From contig NZ_ML058605.1 in NCBI RefSeq assembly GCF_003635165.1, positions 1-64,000 of the forward strand: DNA of 64,000 bases, written 5' to 3'. Below, one piece after another: positions 54,405 to 64,000 of the stretch. Under the pieces are notes generated by a model. The model saw nothing but the letters and a program-made list of their open reading frames with translations. It was not told where the DNA came from and ran no database searches. A program made the position numbers and the translations under genes. The stretch is from Burkholderia sp. Nafp2/4-1b (GTDB lineage Bacteria > Pseudomonadota > Gammaproteobacteria > Burkholderiales > Burkholderiaceae). Every line of letters begins with the position of its first letter. The first letter of the stretch is position 1.

Positions 54405-56192
54405 ATGGGACAGTACGCCGCGCCGCTGCGCGACATGCAATTCGTGTTGCACGAGCTTCTGAACGTCGAAGCCGAGGTCAAGCAAATGCCGCGGCATGCG
54501 GACCTCGACGCCGACACGATCAACCAGGTCCTCGAGGAAGCGGGCAAGTTCTGCTCCGAGGTACTGTTCCCGCTGAACCAGGTCGGCGACCGCGAAGGCT
54601 GCACGTATGAAGGCGACGGCGTCGTGAAGACCCCGACCGGCTTCAAGGAAGCCTACCAACAATACGTCGAGGCCGGCTGGCCGGCGCTCGGCTGCGATCC
54701 GGACTACGGCGGCCAGGGCCTGCCCGCGTTCGTGAACAACGCGCTCTACGAAATGCTGAACTCGGCGAACCAGGCATGGACGATGTATCCGGGCCTGTCG
54801 CACGGCGCGTACGAATGCCTGCACGCGCACGGCGCGCCGGAACTCCAGCAGCAATACCTGCCGAAGCTCGTGTCGGGCGAATGGACGGGCACGATGTGCC
54901 TGACCGAGCCGCACTGCGGCACCGACCTCGGCATCCTGCGCACCAAGGCCGAACCCAACGGCGACGGCTCGTACTCGATCAGCGGCACGAAGATCTTCAT
55001 CTCGAGCGGCGAGCACGACATGTCGAAGAACATCGTCCACCTCGTGCTCGCGCGCCTGCCGGACGCGCCGCAAGGCACGAAGGGGATCTCGCTGTTCATC
55101 GTGCCGAAGTTCATTCCGGACGCCGCGGGCGAGCCGGGCGAGCGCAACGGCATCAAGTGCGGCTCGATCGAACACAAGATGGGCATCCACGGCAACTCGA
55201 CGTGCGTGATGAACCTCGACAACGCGAAGGGCTGGATGGTCGGCGAGCCGAACAAGGGCTTGAACGCGATGTTCGTGATGATGAACGCCGCGCGTCTGGG
55301 CGTCGGCATGCAGGGCCTCGGCCTGACGGAAGTCGCATACCAGAACTCGCTCACGTACGCGAAGGAACGCCTGCAGATGCGCTCGCTGACGGGCCCGAAG
55401 GCACCCGACAAGCCGGCCGACCCGATCATCGTGCACCCGGACGTGCGCCGCATGCTGCTCACGCAGAAAGCCTACGCGGAAGGCGCGCGCGCGTTCACGT
55501 ACTGGTCGGCGCTGCAGATCGACAAGGAGCTGTCGCACGGTGACGAAGCGGTGCGCAAGGAAGCGGCCGACCTCGTCGCGCTGCTCACGCCGATCATCAA
55601 GGCGTTCCTGACCGACAACGCGTTCGAGTCGACCAACCACGCGATGCAGATCTACGGCGGCCACGGCTTCATCTCCGAGTGGGGCATGGAGCAGTACGTG
55701 CGCGACGCGCGGATCAACATGATCTACGAAGGCACGAACTCGATCCAGTCGCTCGACCTGCTGGGCCGCAAGGTGCTCGGCGACATGGGCGCGAAGCTGA
55801 AGAAGTTCGGCAAGCTCGTCACCGAATTCGCGGAAGCCGAAGGCGTGAAGCCCGAGATGGCCGAGTTCATCAACCCGCTCGCCGACATCGGCGACAAGGT
55901 GCAGAAGCTGACGATGGAAATCGGCATGAAGGCGATGCAGAACCCGGACGAAGTCGGCGCCGCCGCCGTGCCGTACCTGCGCACCGTCGGCCACCTGGTG
56001 TTCTCGTACTTCTGGGCGCGCATGGCGCGTCTCGCGCTCGATAAGGAAGCGTCGGGCGATCCGTTCTACAAGTCGAAGCTCGCCACCGCCCGTTTCTACT
56101 TCGCGCGTCTGCTGCCGGAAACGGCATCGACGATCCGCGCCGCGCGCGCCGGTTCGAAGACGCTGATGGAAGTCGACGAATCGCTGTTCTGA
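54405..56192 (+). CDS. fadE: acyl-CoA dehydrogenase
   Basis: A 595-residue flavin enzyme. Motifs are MCLTEPHCGTDLGILRT near residue 165, the ISGTKIFISSGEHD flavin stretch near 195, and YEGTNSIQSLDLLGRK near 445, with the catalytic base Glu in YEGT. The extra C-terminal part fits the long AcdX-type acyl-CoA dehydrogenases. It does the first step of beta-oxidation. The ATG at 54405 has GGAGAG seven bases upstream. It is followed by fadN and fadA, so all three activities are co-located. Confidence 0.92.
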   Translation: MGQYAAPLRDMQFVLHELLNVEAEVKQMPRHADLDADTINQVLEEAGKFCSEVLFPLNQVGDREGCTYEGDGVVKTPTGFKEAYQQYVEAGWPALGCDPDYGGQGLPAFVNNALYEMLNSANQAWTMYPGLSHGAYECLHAHGAPELQQQYLPKLVSGEWTGTMCLTEPHCGTDLGILRTKAEPNGDGSYSISGTKIFISSGEHDMSKNIVHLVLARLPDAPQGTKGISLFIVPKFIPDAAGEPGERNGIKCGSIEHKMGIHGNSTCVMNLDNAKGWMVGEPNKGLNAMFVMMNAARLGVGMQGLGLTEVAYQNSLTYAKERLQMRSLTGPKAPDKPADPIIVHPDVRRMLLTQKAYAEGARAFTYWSALQIDKELSHGDEAVRKEAADLVALLTPIIKAFLTDNAFESTNHAMQIYGGHGFISEWGMEQYVRDARINMIYEGTNSIQSLDLLGRKVLGDMGAKLKKFGKLVTEFAEAEGVKPEMAEFINPLADIGDKVQKLTMEIGMKAMQNPDEVGAAAVPYLRTVGHLVFSYFWARMARLALDKEASGDPFYKSKLATARFYFARLLPETASTIRAARAGSKTLMEVDESLF

Positions 56193-56305
56193 CGCGAGTC
56201 CGGGCGGTGCGCGCCGCGCGCCGCCCGAACCCAACGGTTCCTGGTACTCACTTCGCCGTGCAGCCCTCCCAATCCGTGCTGCACGACATTATCCGGAGAC
56301 ATCCC

Positions 56306-58741
56306 GTGAGCAATTTCCTGATTCGCAAGGTCGCCGTGCTGGGCGCCGGCGTGATGGGCGCGCAGATCGCCGCGCATCTCGTCAACGCGCGCGTGCCGGT
56401 GCTGCTGTTCGACCTGCCGGCCAAGGAAGGCCCGAAAAACGCGATCGCGCTGAAGGCGATCGAGAACCTCAAGAAGCTGTCGCCCGCGCCGTTCGGCGTG
56501 AAGGACGACGCGAAATACCTCGAAGCCGCGAACTACGAAGACGACATCGCGAAGCTCGCCGAGTGCGACGTCGTGATCGAAGCGATCGCCGAGCGGATGG
56601 ACTGGAAGCACGACCTGTACAAGAAGGTCGCGCCGCACATCGCGCCGAACGCGATCTTCGCGACCAACACGTCGGGCCTGTCGATCACGAAGCTGTCCGA
56701 AGGTTTCTCCGACGAGCTGAAGTCGCGCTTCTGCGGCGTGCACTTCTTCAACCCGCCGCGCTACATGCATCTCGTCGAGCTGATCCCGACCGCGCACACG
56801 CGCCCGGAAATCCTCGACCAGCTCGAAACCTTCCTGACGAGCATCGTCGGCAAGGGCGTCGTGCGCGCGAAGGACACGCCGAACTTCATCGCGAACCGCG
56901 TCGGCATCTTCTCGATCCTCGCGGTGATTACCGAGGCCGCGAAGTTCGGCCTGCGCTTCGACGAAGTCGACGATCTGACGGGCAGCCGCCTCGGCCGCGC
57001 GAAGTCGGCGACGTTCCGCACCGCGGACGTGGTCGGCCTCGACACGATGGCGCACGTGATCAAGACGATGCAGGACAACCTCGCCGACGATCCGTTCTTC
57101 CCGGTCTACCAGACGCCTGCCGTGCTCGCCGAACTGGTGAAGCAGGGCGCGCTCGGCCAGAAGACGGGCGGCGGCTTCTACAAGAAGGAAGGCAAGGCGA
57201 TCAAGGTGCTCGACGCGAAGACGGGCACCTACGTGGATTCGGGCGCGAAGGCGGACGAGACCGTCGGCCGCATCCTGAAGCGCCCGCCGGCGGAACGCCT
57301 GAAGCTGCTGCGCGAGACGGACCATCCGCATGCGCAGTTCCTGTGGTCGATCTTCCGCGACGTGTTCCACTACATCGGCGTGCATCTCGAGTCGATCGCC
57401 GACAACGCGCGCGACGTCGACCTCGCGATCCGCTGGGGCTTCGGCTGGAACGAAGGCCCGTTCGAAGGCTGGCAGGCCGCCGGCTGGAAGCAGGTTGCCG
57501 AGTGGGTGCAGGAAGACATCGCGGCCGGCAAGGCGCTCGCGAACGTGCCGCTGCCGTCGTGGGTGCTCGAAGGCCCGGTCGCCGAGCAGGGCGGCGTGCA
57601 CACGGCCGAAGGCTCGTGGGCGCCGGCATCGAAGCGCTTCGTGCCGCGCTCGGACCTGGCCGTGTACGACAAGCAGGTGTTCCGCGCGCCGCTGCTGGGC
57701 GAAGCCGGTGCCGATCCTAAGACGTACGGCAAGACGCTGTTCGAAACCGACGCGGTGCGTGCCTGGGTCGACGATCGTGCCGGTGAAGACGACGTCGTGA
57801 TCGTGTCGTTCAAGTCGAAGATGAACACGATCGGACCGAGCGTGATCGACGGCCTCGTGCAGGCGATCGAACTCGCGGAGAAGGATTACAAGGGCGTGGT
57901 GATCTGGCAGTCGACGTCGCTGAAGCTCGGCACGCCGGGCGGCCCGTTCTCGGCCGGCGCGAACCTCGAAGAGGCGATGCCCGCGTTCATGATGGGCGGC
58001 GCGAAGGGCATCGAGCCGTTCGTGAAGAAGTTCCAGGAAGGCATGCTGCGCGTGAAGTACGCGAACGTACCGGTGGTGGCGGCCGTGTCGGGCATCGCGC
58101 TCGGCGGCGGGTGCGAGCTGATGCTGCACAGCGCGAAGCGCGTCGTGCACGTCGAGAGCTACATCGGTCTCGTCGAAGTGGGCGTCGGCCTCGTGCCGGC
58201 CGGCGGCGGCCTGAAGGAAGCGGCGCTGCGCGCGGCGGAAGCCGCCACGGCCGCGAACGCGACCACCGACATCCTGAAGTTCGTCACGAAGTCGTTCGAG
58301 AACGCCGCGATGGCGAAGGTATCGGCGTCCGCGCACGATGCACGTGCGATGGGTTACGTGAAGCCGTCCGACACGATCATCTTCAACGTGTTCGAACTGC
58401 TCGACACCGCGAAGAAGGAAGCGCGTGCGCTGGCAGCCACCGGCTACCGTGCGCCGCTGCGCGCGAAGGACGTGCCGGTCGCGGGCCGCTCGGCAATCGC
58501 GACGATCAAGGCATCGCTCGTCAACATGCGTGACGGCCGCTTCATCAGCGACCACGACTACCTGATCGCGAGCCGCATCGCCGAAGCCGTGTGCGGCGGC
58601 GACGTCGAAGCCGGCAGCCTCGTCGACGAGCAATGGCTGCTCGCGCTCGAGCGCCGCGCGTTCGTCGAGCTGCTCGGCACGCAGAAGACGCAGGAACGGA
58701 TCATGGGCATGTTGCAGACCGGCAAGCCGGTGCGTAACTGA
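56306..58741 (+). CDS. fadN: 3-hydroxyacyl-CoA dehydrogenase/enoyl-CoA hydratase (FadN order)
   Basis: An 811-residue bifunctional enzyme with the order reversed from FadB. The NAD-binding domain comes first (AVLGAGVMGAQIAAHLV, residues 10-26; HFFNPPRYMHLVEL near 145; DTPNFIANRVG near 190), and the hydratase domain comes last (VVAAVSGIALGGGCELMLHS near 595; GLVPAGGG near 630). This is the arrangement of FadN of Bacillus. It does steps two and three of beta-oxidation. The start is GTG with GGAG eight bases upstream. fadA follows 22 bases later. Confidence 0.92.
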   Translation: MSNFLIRKVAVLGAGVMGAQIAAHLVNARVPVLLFDLPAKEGPKNAIALKAIENLKKLSPAPFGVKDDAKYLEAANYEDDIAKLAECDVVIEAIAERMDWKHDLYKKVAPHIAPNAIFATNTSGLSITKLSEGFSDELKSRFCGVHFFNPPRYMHLVELIPTAHTRPEILDQLETFLTSIVGKGVVRAKDTPNFIANRVGIFSILAVITEAAKFGLRFDEVDDLTGSRLGRAKSATFRTADVVGLDTMAHVIKTMQDNLADDPFFPVYQTPAVLAELVKQGALGQKTGGGFYKKEGKAIKVLDAKTGTYVDSGAKADETVGRILKRPPAERLKLLRETDHPHAQFLWSIFRDVFHYIGVHLESIADNARDVDLAIRWGFGWNEGPFEGWQAAGWKQVAEWVQEDIAAGKALANVPLPSWVLEGPVAEQGGVHTAEGSWAPASKRFVPRSDLAVYDKQVFRAPLLGEAGADPKTYGKTLFETDAVRAWVDDRAGEDDVVIVSFKSKMNTIGPSVIDGLVQAIELAEKDYKGVVIWQSTSLKLGTPGGPFSAGANLEEAMPAFMMGGAKGIEPFVKKFQEGMLRVKYANVPVVAAVSGIALGGGCELMLHSAKRVVHVESYIGLVEVGVGLVPAGGGLKEAALRAAEAATAANATTDILKFVTKSFENAAMAKVSASAHDARAMGYVKPSDTIIFNVFELLDTAKKEARALAATGYRAPLRAKDVPVAGRSAIATIKASLVNMRDGRFISDHDYLIASRIAEAVCGGDVEAGSLVDEQWLLALERRAFVELLGTQKTQERIMGMLQTGKPVRN

Positions 58742-58763
58742 GCGAGCAGACAAGGAGTCTGAA

Positions 58764-59963
<1,200 letters not shown>

Positions 59964-59985
59964 GCGGAGCGGGACAGTAACGATC

Positions 59986-60021
59986 ACGGTGCGCGAGCCA
60001 CGAGCTTGCGCACCGTTTTTC
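59986..60021 (+). terminator. intrinsic terminator after fadA
   Basis: Nine-base arms ACGGTGCGC (59986-59994) and GCGCACCGT (60008-60016) followed by TTTTC. It separates fadA from the enoyl-CoA hydratase gene, perhaps only partly. Confidence 0.8.
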
Positions 60022-60053
60022 ATTCCGGAAGAGGAAAGTCAAAGGAGACGGTT

Positions 60054-60821
60054 GTGGCCGAAATTCAAGTGGAACGCGCCGACGGCGTGCTGACGATCAC
60101 GATCGCGCGCCCGGCGAAGAAGAACGCGCTGACGGCGGCGATGTACCAGGCGATGGCTGACGCGCTCGCCGATGCGCAGGAAGACAAGGCGATCCGTGCG
60201 ATCCTGCTGCGCGGCGGCGACGGCAACTTCAGCGCGGGGAACGATCTCGAGGACTTCCTGAAGACGCCGCCGAAGGACAAGAACGCACCGGTGTTCCAGT
60301 TCCTCGGTCGCATCAGCACTGCGAGCAAGCCGATCGTCGCCGCGGTGCCGGGCATCGCGGTCGGCGTGGGTGTGACAATGCTGCTGCATTGCGATCTCGT
60401 GTACGCGGCCGACACCGCGACGTTCTCGCTGCCGTTCGTGCAGTTGGGGCTGTGTCCGGAGGCCGCGTCGAGCGTGCTGCTGCCGCGCCTGGCCGGCCAT
60501 CAGATCGCCGCTGAAAAGCTGCTGCTCGGCGAAGCGTTCGACGCGCTCGAAGCGCACCGGATCGGCATCGTCAATCGCGTGCTGCCGGCGGCCGAGCTCG
60601 ACGCGTTCGCGGCGAAGCAGGCCGCGAAGCTCGCCGCGCTGCCGGCGTCGTCGCTGCGCGTGACGAAGGCGCTGTTGAAGCAGACGGGCGGCGTGGCGAT
60701 TGCCGAGCGGATGTCGGAGGAAGCCGGCCACTTCTCCGCGATGCTGCTCGCACCGGAAGCCCGCGAGGCGATGACGGCGTTCTTCGAGAAGCGCAAGCCG
60801 GATTTCCGTCAGTTCGACTGA
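60054..60821 (+). CDS. enoyl-CoA hydratase/isomerase family protein
   Basis: A 255-residue crotonase. The oxyanion-hole stretches are NFSAGNDLEDF near residue 57 and AVPGIAVGVGVTMLLHCDL near 100. The acidic residue expected in hydratases near 135 is within LGLCPEAASS. It may add hydratase or isomerase activity for unsaturated chains beside fadN. The GTG start at 60054 is set by AAAGGAG seven bases upstream. It is downstream of a terminator, so it may have partly independent expression. Confidence 0.88.
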   Translation: MAEIQVERADGVLTITIARPAKKNALTAAMYQAMADALADAQEDKAIRAILLRGGDGNFSAGNDLEDFLKTPPKDKNAPVFQFLGRISTASKPIVAAVPGIAVGVGVTMLLHCDLVYAADTATFSLPFVQLGLCPEAASSVLLPRLAGHQIAAEKLLLGEAFDALEAHRIGIVNRVLPAAELDAFAAKQAAKLAALPASSLRVTKALLKQTGGVAIAERMSEEAGHFSAMLLAPEAREAMTAFFEKRKPDFRQFD

Positions 60822-60829
60822 CGGATCGA

Positions 60830-60859
60830 AGCGCGCCGGCGGGAGACCGTCGGCGCGCT
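60830..60859. terminator. hairpin between convergent genes
   Basis: Nine-base perfect arms AGCGCGCCG (60830-60838) and CGGCGCGCT (60851-60859) with a 12-base loop, between the hydratase and fdhD ends. There is no T run. Confidence 0.45.
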
Positions 60860-60872
60860 CGCGCGGCCTGAA

Positions 60873-61709
60873 TCAGGCCGTGCCGTAGTCGACGTGGCCG
60901 GTTTCGCGGCAGAAACTGACCAGTCGCAAGCCGGCCGCCTTCGCGATCTCGATTGCGAGCGACGACGGCGCGGAGATCGTCGCGACCAGCGGAATGCCGA
61001 CCCGCGCCGACTTGCGCACGAGCTCGTAGCTCGCGCGGCTCGACAGGAACACGAAGCCGTCGGTCGTGTCGGCGCGCGACAGCACCAGTGAGCCGATCAG
61101 CTTGTCGAGCGCGTTGTGGCGGCCGACATCCTCGAACGCCATCCGGATCGCGCCTGTTGCGTCGCACCACGCCGCCGCGTGCAGGCCGCCGGTGAGTTGC
61201 GTGAGCGCCTGGTGCGCCGGCAGCGCGTGCGCCGCGCGCGCGAGCGCGTCGGGTGCGAGGCGCGCGAGAAAGCCGGTATCGGGCACGCGTTCGGGCGCGA
61301 GGTCGAGCAGGTCGATGCTCTCGATTCCGCACACGCCGCAGCCGGTGCGCCCCGCGAGCGCGCGGCGCCGGTCCTTCAGCGCGGCGAACGCCTGCTGCAC
61401 GACTTCCAGATGCACCTCCGCGTGCGGCAGCGGCGCGCCGGCGTGCAGGATCACCTCGATGTCCTTGATGTCGCTGCCGCGTTCGACGATCCCTTCCGAG
61501 ATCGCGAAGCCGACCGCGAACGCTTCGAGATCGCGCGGCGTGCACATCATCACCGCGTGCGAGATGCCGTTGAAGACCAGCGCGACCGGCCATTCCTGGC
61601 CGACGTAGTCGTGCGCGGTCTCGACGGTGCCGCCGCGCGTGCGGCGCACGGACAATTCGAGCGCGCCGCGCGGTTCGTCGCACGGTTGATCGGTTTCGGT
61701 CGGATTCAC
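60873..61709 (-). CDS. fdhD: formate dehydrogenase accessory sulfurtransferase
   Basis: A 278-residue FdhD. The loop Cys pair is in GRTGCGVCGIE near residue 122, and the AFEDVGRHNALDKLIG signature is near 192. It passes sulfur to the molybdenum cofactor of formate dehydrogenases. No formate dehydrogenase gene is in the window. The start is GTG at 61709 with GGGAG five bases upstream; a GTG two codons earlier overlaps that site. Confidence 0.92.
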   Translation of the reverse strand: MNPTETDQPCDEPRGALELSVRRTRGGTVETAHDYVGQEWPVALVFNGISHAVMMCTPRDLEAFAVGFAISEGIVERGSDIKDIEVILHAGAPLPHAEVHLEVVQQAFAALKDRRRALAGRTGCGVCGIESIDLLDLAPERVPDTGFLARLAPDALARAAHALPAHQALTQLTGGLHAAAWCDATGAIRMAFEDVGRHNALDKLIGSLVLSRADTTDGFVFLSSRASYELVRKSARVGIPLVATISAPSSLAIEIAKAAGLRLVSFCRETGHVDYGTA

Positions 61710-61829
61710 GAGCACTCCCGTTGATTCGAAGCGGCAGCGGCGGCGATCGTGTGCGCCGCTCGCGCGCAGAGGTTCTAAAATACCTCAGGCAGGCCGGCCG
61801 CGCCGGCATCCGCCACTCAGGTAACGACC

Positions 61830-62312
61830 ATGGGACTCAGCGACGCTCCGCTGCTATTCGATTTCGAACACGATTCGTCGGAAAACCTGACGTACATCCC
61901 GATGATCGTGCGTTTCAACCTCGACCGCTTCGGTCTGCGGATTTCGCTCGAGCAGTGGCAGCTGTTGCCGCTCGAGGACCGCAAGCTGCTCGCGCGCTTT
62001 CCGGCCGACGACGACACCGCGATCGAGCCCAATTTCGATCATGCGCTGTTCGAAATGCTGCGCACGCATGCCGACCTCGAACCGTCGTGGTTCCAGCCGG
62101 ACGAGCAGCCGAGCTGGCGCGGCACCGACACGGTGCCCGACGCGCTCGTGCAGCAGAGCGCGCTGGCCGGGCTGCCGGCGCCGGCGCTGGCGCAGTGGCA
62201 GCGGCTCGCGCCGTTCCAGCGCTACGTGCTGATGAAGCTGTCGCGCAAGCCGAAGCTCAACCACGACTTCGTGCCGGCGATGCGGGAGTTCGGGCTGACG
62301 GCCACGCACTGA
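61830..62312 (+). CDS. nitrate reductase-associated protein
   Basis: A 160-residue protein of the nitrate reductase-associated family: LFDFEHDSSENLTYIPMIVRFNLDRFG at the start, LSLEQWQLLPLEDRKLLARFP, and the C-terminal WQRLAPFQRYVLMKLSRKP. Members lie near molybdenum enzymes in many bacteria, with unknown function. It diverges from fdhD, another molybdoenzyme accessory gene, with 120 bases between, which hints at a shared role. Confidence 0.82.
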   Translation: MGLSDAPLLFDFEHDSSENLTYIPMIVRFNLDRFGLRISLEQWQLLPLEDRKLLARFPADDDTAIEPNFDHALFEMLRTHADLEPSWFQPDEQPSWRGTDTVPDALVQQSALAGLPAPALAQWQRLAPFQRYVLMKLSRKPKLNHDFVPAMREFGLTATH

Positions 62313-62363
62313 CGGGCCCCGGCGAGCGTCGCGCGCCGCGATGCAGTGCGGCGCGGTGCGTGG

Positions 62364-62759
62364 TTACAGCGCCGGCAGCTGCCGCGGCTTGCGATCGGGG
62401 CCGGTCGCGACGTAGGTGAGCGTCGCTTCGGTAACCTTGACGATTTCGCCGATCAGGCGCATGCGCTGCGCGTACACCTCGACGTCGACCGTCACCGACG
62501 TGTTGCCGGTGCGCGTGATGGTCGCATAGAAGCTCAGCAGATCGCCGACGAACACCGGCTGCTTGAACACGAACGAATTGACCGCGACCGTCGCGACGCG
62601 GCCGTTCGCGCGCTGGCTCGCGGGGATCGAACCGGCGATGTCGACCTGCGACATGATCCAGCCGCCGAACACGTCGCCGTGGACGTTCGCGTCGTGCGGT
62701 TGCGGGACGACGCGCAGCGCGGGCTGTTTCTGCGGGAGTTCCAGGGTCGAATCGGTCAT
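62364..62759 (-). CDS. acyl-CoA thioesterase, YciA type
   Basis: A 131-residue hot-dog thioesterase. The family pattern is NVHGDVFGGWIMSQVDIAG near residue 25, with Asp of GDVFGGW as the active acid, followed by VATVAVNSFVFKQPVFVGDLL. It splits short- and medium-chain acyl-CoA and may regulate acyl-CoA pools. The ATG at 62759 is the family start. Confidence 0.88.
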   Translation of the reverse strand: MTDSTLELPQKQPALRVVPQPHDANVHGDVFGGWIMSQVDIAGSIPASQRANGRVATVAVNSFVFKQPVFVGDLLSFYATITRTGNTSVTVDVEVYAQRMRLIGEIVKVTEATLTYVATGPDRKPRQLPAL

Positions 62760-62932
62760 GGCGGGGCTTTCATCCTGTAATAAGTAGGCCGCCGCGCGCA
62801 GGCCGGCCGGCGCGGCCGCCGGCAGCGGCGCTAAGCGGCTTCTGCGACAATACAACGATCACAAATTGTACGAGAAAGTGCGCGAGTCGGCCGCCGCAAC
62901 ACGCGTCCGGCACCGTCGCCGATCCTTCCCCC

Positions 62933-64000
62933 ATGCGCCGATATTCCGCTTCCGGCGAGCCCGCGCCGGCTCCGACCGGGCCCCGCAACGACTGGCAGAC
63001 CATCCGGTCGCTGCTGCCGTATCTCGCCACCTACAAATGGCGCGTCGCGCTCGCGCTCGGCTGCCTGATCGGCGCGAAGGTCGCGAACCTCGGCGTGCCG
63101 GTCGTGATGAAACGCATCGTCGACCACCTGTCCGCCGTGCAGCAGCTGACCGCGCTCGGCCGCGCCGAGCAGTCGGCCGGCATCGTGCTCGCGAGTGGCG
63201 TCGGCCTGCTGGTGGTCGCGTATGCGTTCGTGCGGCTGTCGACGTCGCTCTTCACCGAGCTGCGCGAAATCCTGTTCTCGAAGGTGACCGAGAGCGCGGT
63301 GCGCCAGCTCGCGCTGCAGGTGTTCCGGCATCTGCACGGGCTGTCGCTGCGCTTCCATCTCGAACGCCAGACGGGCGGCATGTCGCGCGACATCGAGCGC
63401 GGCACGCGCGGCATCCAGCAACTGATTTCCTATTCGCTGTACAGCATCCTGCCGACGCTCGTCGAGGTCGGGCTCGTGCTCGGCTTCTTCGTGGTCAAGT
63501 ACGACGCGTACTACGCGTACGTGACGTTCGCGGCGCTCGTCACGTACATCGTGTTCACCGTGAAGGTCACCAACTGGCGCACGCACTTTCGCCGCACGAT
63601 GAACGAGCTCGATTCGCGCGCGAACTCGCGGGCGATCGATTCGCTGATCAACTACGAGACGGTGAAGTACTTCGGCAACGAGGAGTGGGAGGCGCAGCGC
63701 TACGACGAGAACCTGAAGCGCTATCGCAAGGCCGCGATCCGCTCGCAGAATTCGCTGTCGGTGCTCAACTTCGGCCAGCAGGCGATCATCGGCACCGGGC
63801 TCGTGTTCATCCTGTGGCGCGCGACGCAGGGCGTGCTGGCCGGCAAGCTCACGCTCGGCGATCTCGTGCTGATCAACACGTTCATGCTGCAGCTGTACAT
63901 TCCGCTGAACTTCCTCGGTGTCGTGTATCGCGAGCTGAAGCAGAGCCTGACTGACATGGACCGGATGTTCGGGCTGCTGTCGTCGGCGAAGGAGGTCGCG
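62933..64000 (+). CDS. Atm1-type ABC transporter, N-terminal part (cut by window end)
   Basis: The first 356 residues of an ABC exporter run to the end of the window. It has a short N-terminal extension and then a six-helix transmembrane domain (helices near 37, 83, 165, 190, 275 and 305). The stretch INYETVKYFGNEEWEAQRY near residue 240 is a hallmark of the Atm1/HMT1 group, which exports glutathione-linked or iron-sulfur-related compounds. The ATP-binding domain lies outside. The ATG at 62933 gives a plausible start, but no strong ribosome-binding site is visible. Confidence 0.85.
   Translation, partial: MRRYSASGEPAPAPTGPRNDWQTIRSLLPYLATYKWRVALALGCLIGAKVANLGVPVVMKRIVDHLSAVQQLTALGRAEQSAGIVLASGVGLLVVAYAFVRLSTSLFTELREILFSKVTESAVRQLALQVFRHLHGLSLRFHLERQTGGMSRDIERGTRGIQQLISYSLYSILPTLVEVGLVLGFFVVKYDAYYAYVTFAALVTYIVFTVKVTNWRTHFRRTMNELDSRANSRAIDSLINYETVKYFGNEEWEAQRYDENLKRYRKAAIRSQNSLSVLNFGQQAIIGTGLVFILWRATQGVLAGKLTLGDLVLINTFMLQLYIPLNFLGVVYRELKQSLTDMDRMFGLLSSAKEVA

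Overview
The window looks like a chromosomal segment of a Burkholderia, most likely of the Burkholderia cepacia complex. The evidence is the very high GC content and GC-biased codons, and typical betaproteobacterial gene neighbourhoods: phaA-phaB, lutACB-lldP with a GntR/FCD regulator, ubiE-(Tim44)-ubiJ-ubiB, fmdB-DUF502-aspS-nudB-clsB, and a fadE-fadN-fadA block. The assignment comes from reading protein motifs, not from a database search. I see no tRNA, rRNA, insertion sequence, prophage or CRISPR array. The window starts in the last codons of a thiolase and ends inside an Atm1-type ABC transporter.

Region 1 (1-1412) is the end of a polyhydroxybutyrate operon (phaA tail, phaB) and a small membrane protein. 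Region 2 (1494-16001) is the most notable part: a divergent gene cluster of the aryl polyene / xanthomonadin type. The leftward arm is a tightly coupled operon, mostly with ATGA stop/start overlaps. It encodes an integral membrane protein, a fused AMP-ligase/hot-dog dehydratase, a lipid A-type acyltransferase, a LolA-like carrier, an MMPL exporter, a polysaccharide deacetylase, a ketosynthase, a chain-length-factor-like ketosynthase, a second dehydratase and a small secreted protein. The rightward arm encodes an acyl carrier protein, a ketoreductase, a chorismatase (source of a hydroxybenzoate starter) and a family 2 glycosyltransferase. Together they can be read as: chorismate to hydroxybenzoate, activation, iterative reductive elongation on one ACP, acyl transfer, and export to the outer membrane.

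Region 3 (16153-25567) has an M48 metalloprotease lipoprotein, the lactate utilisation operon lutA-lutC-lutB-lldP with its divergent regulator and a palindromic operator (a second copy lies just after the regulator), a phospholipase D-family lipoprotein of the ClsC type and a class II aldolase-like protein. Region 4 (25567-30485) has a probable leftward small RNA, a CHRD protein, an alpha/beta hydrolase, an EcsC protein, and an MFS pump with its MarR regulator and candidate operator. Region 5 (30652-35710) has a DJ-1/PfpI protein and a D-amino-acid catabolic module: a deaminase divergent from RpiR regulator, D-aminoacylase and RidA.

Region 6 (35824-42790) holds queF and ilvA, and a 1341-residue flavin/iron-sulfur dehydrogenase. 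Region 7 (42878-53557) holds HIT, DUF971, ubiE, a Tim44-like protein, ubiJ, ubiB, a TPMT-like methyltransferase, fmdB, DUF502, aspS, nudB and a ClsB-type cardiolipin synthase. Region 8 (53747-60821) is a beta-oxidation block: TetR regulator, FadE, FadN-type dehydrogenase/hydratase, FadA and an enoyl-CoA hydratase. Region 9 (60873-64000) has fdhD, a nitrate-reductase-associated protein, a YciA thioesterase and the truncated ABC transporter. Many long reading frames opposite these genes are GC-driven shadows and were left out.
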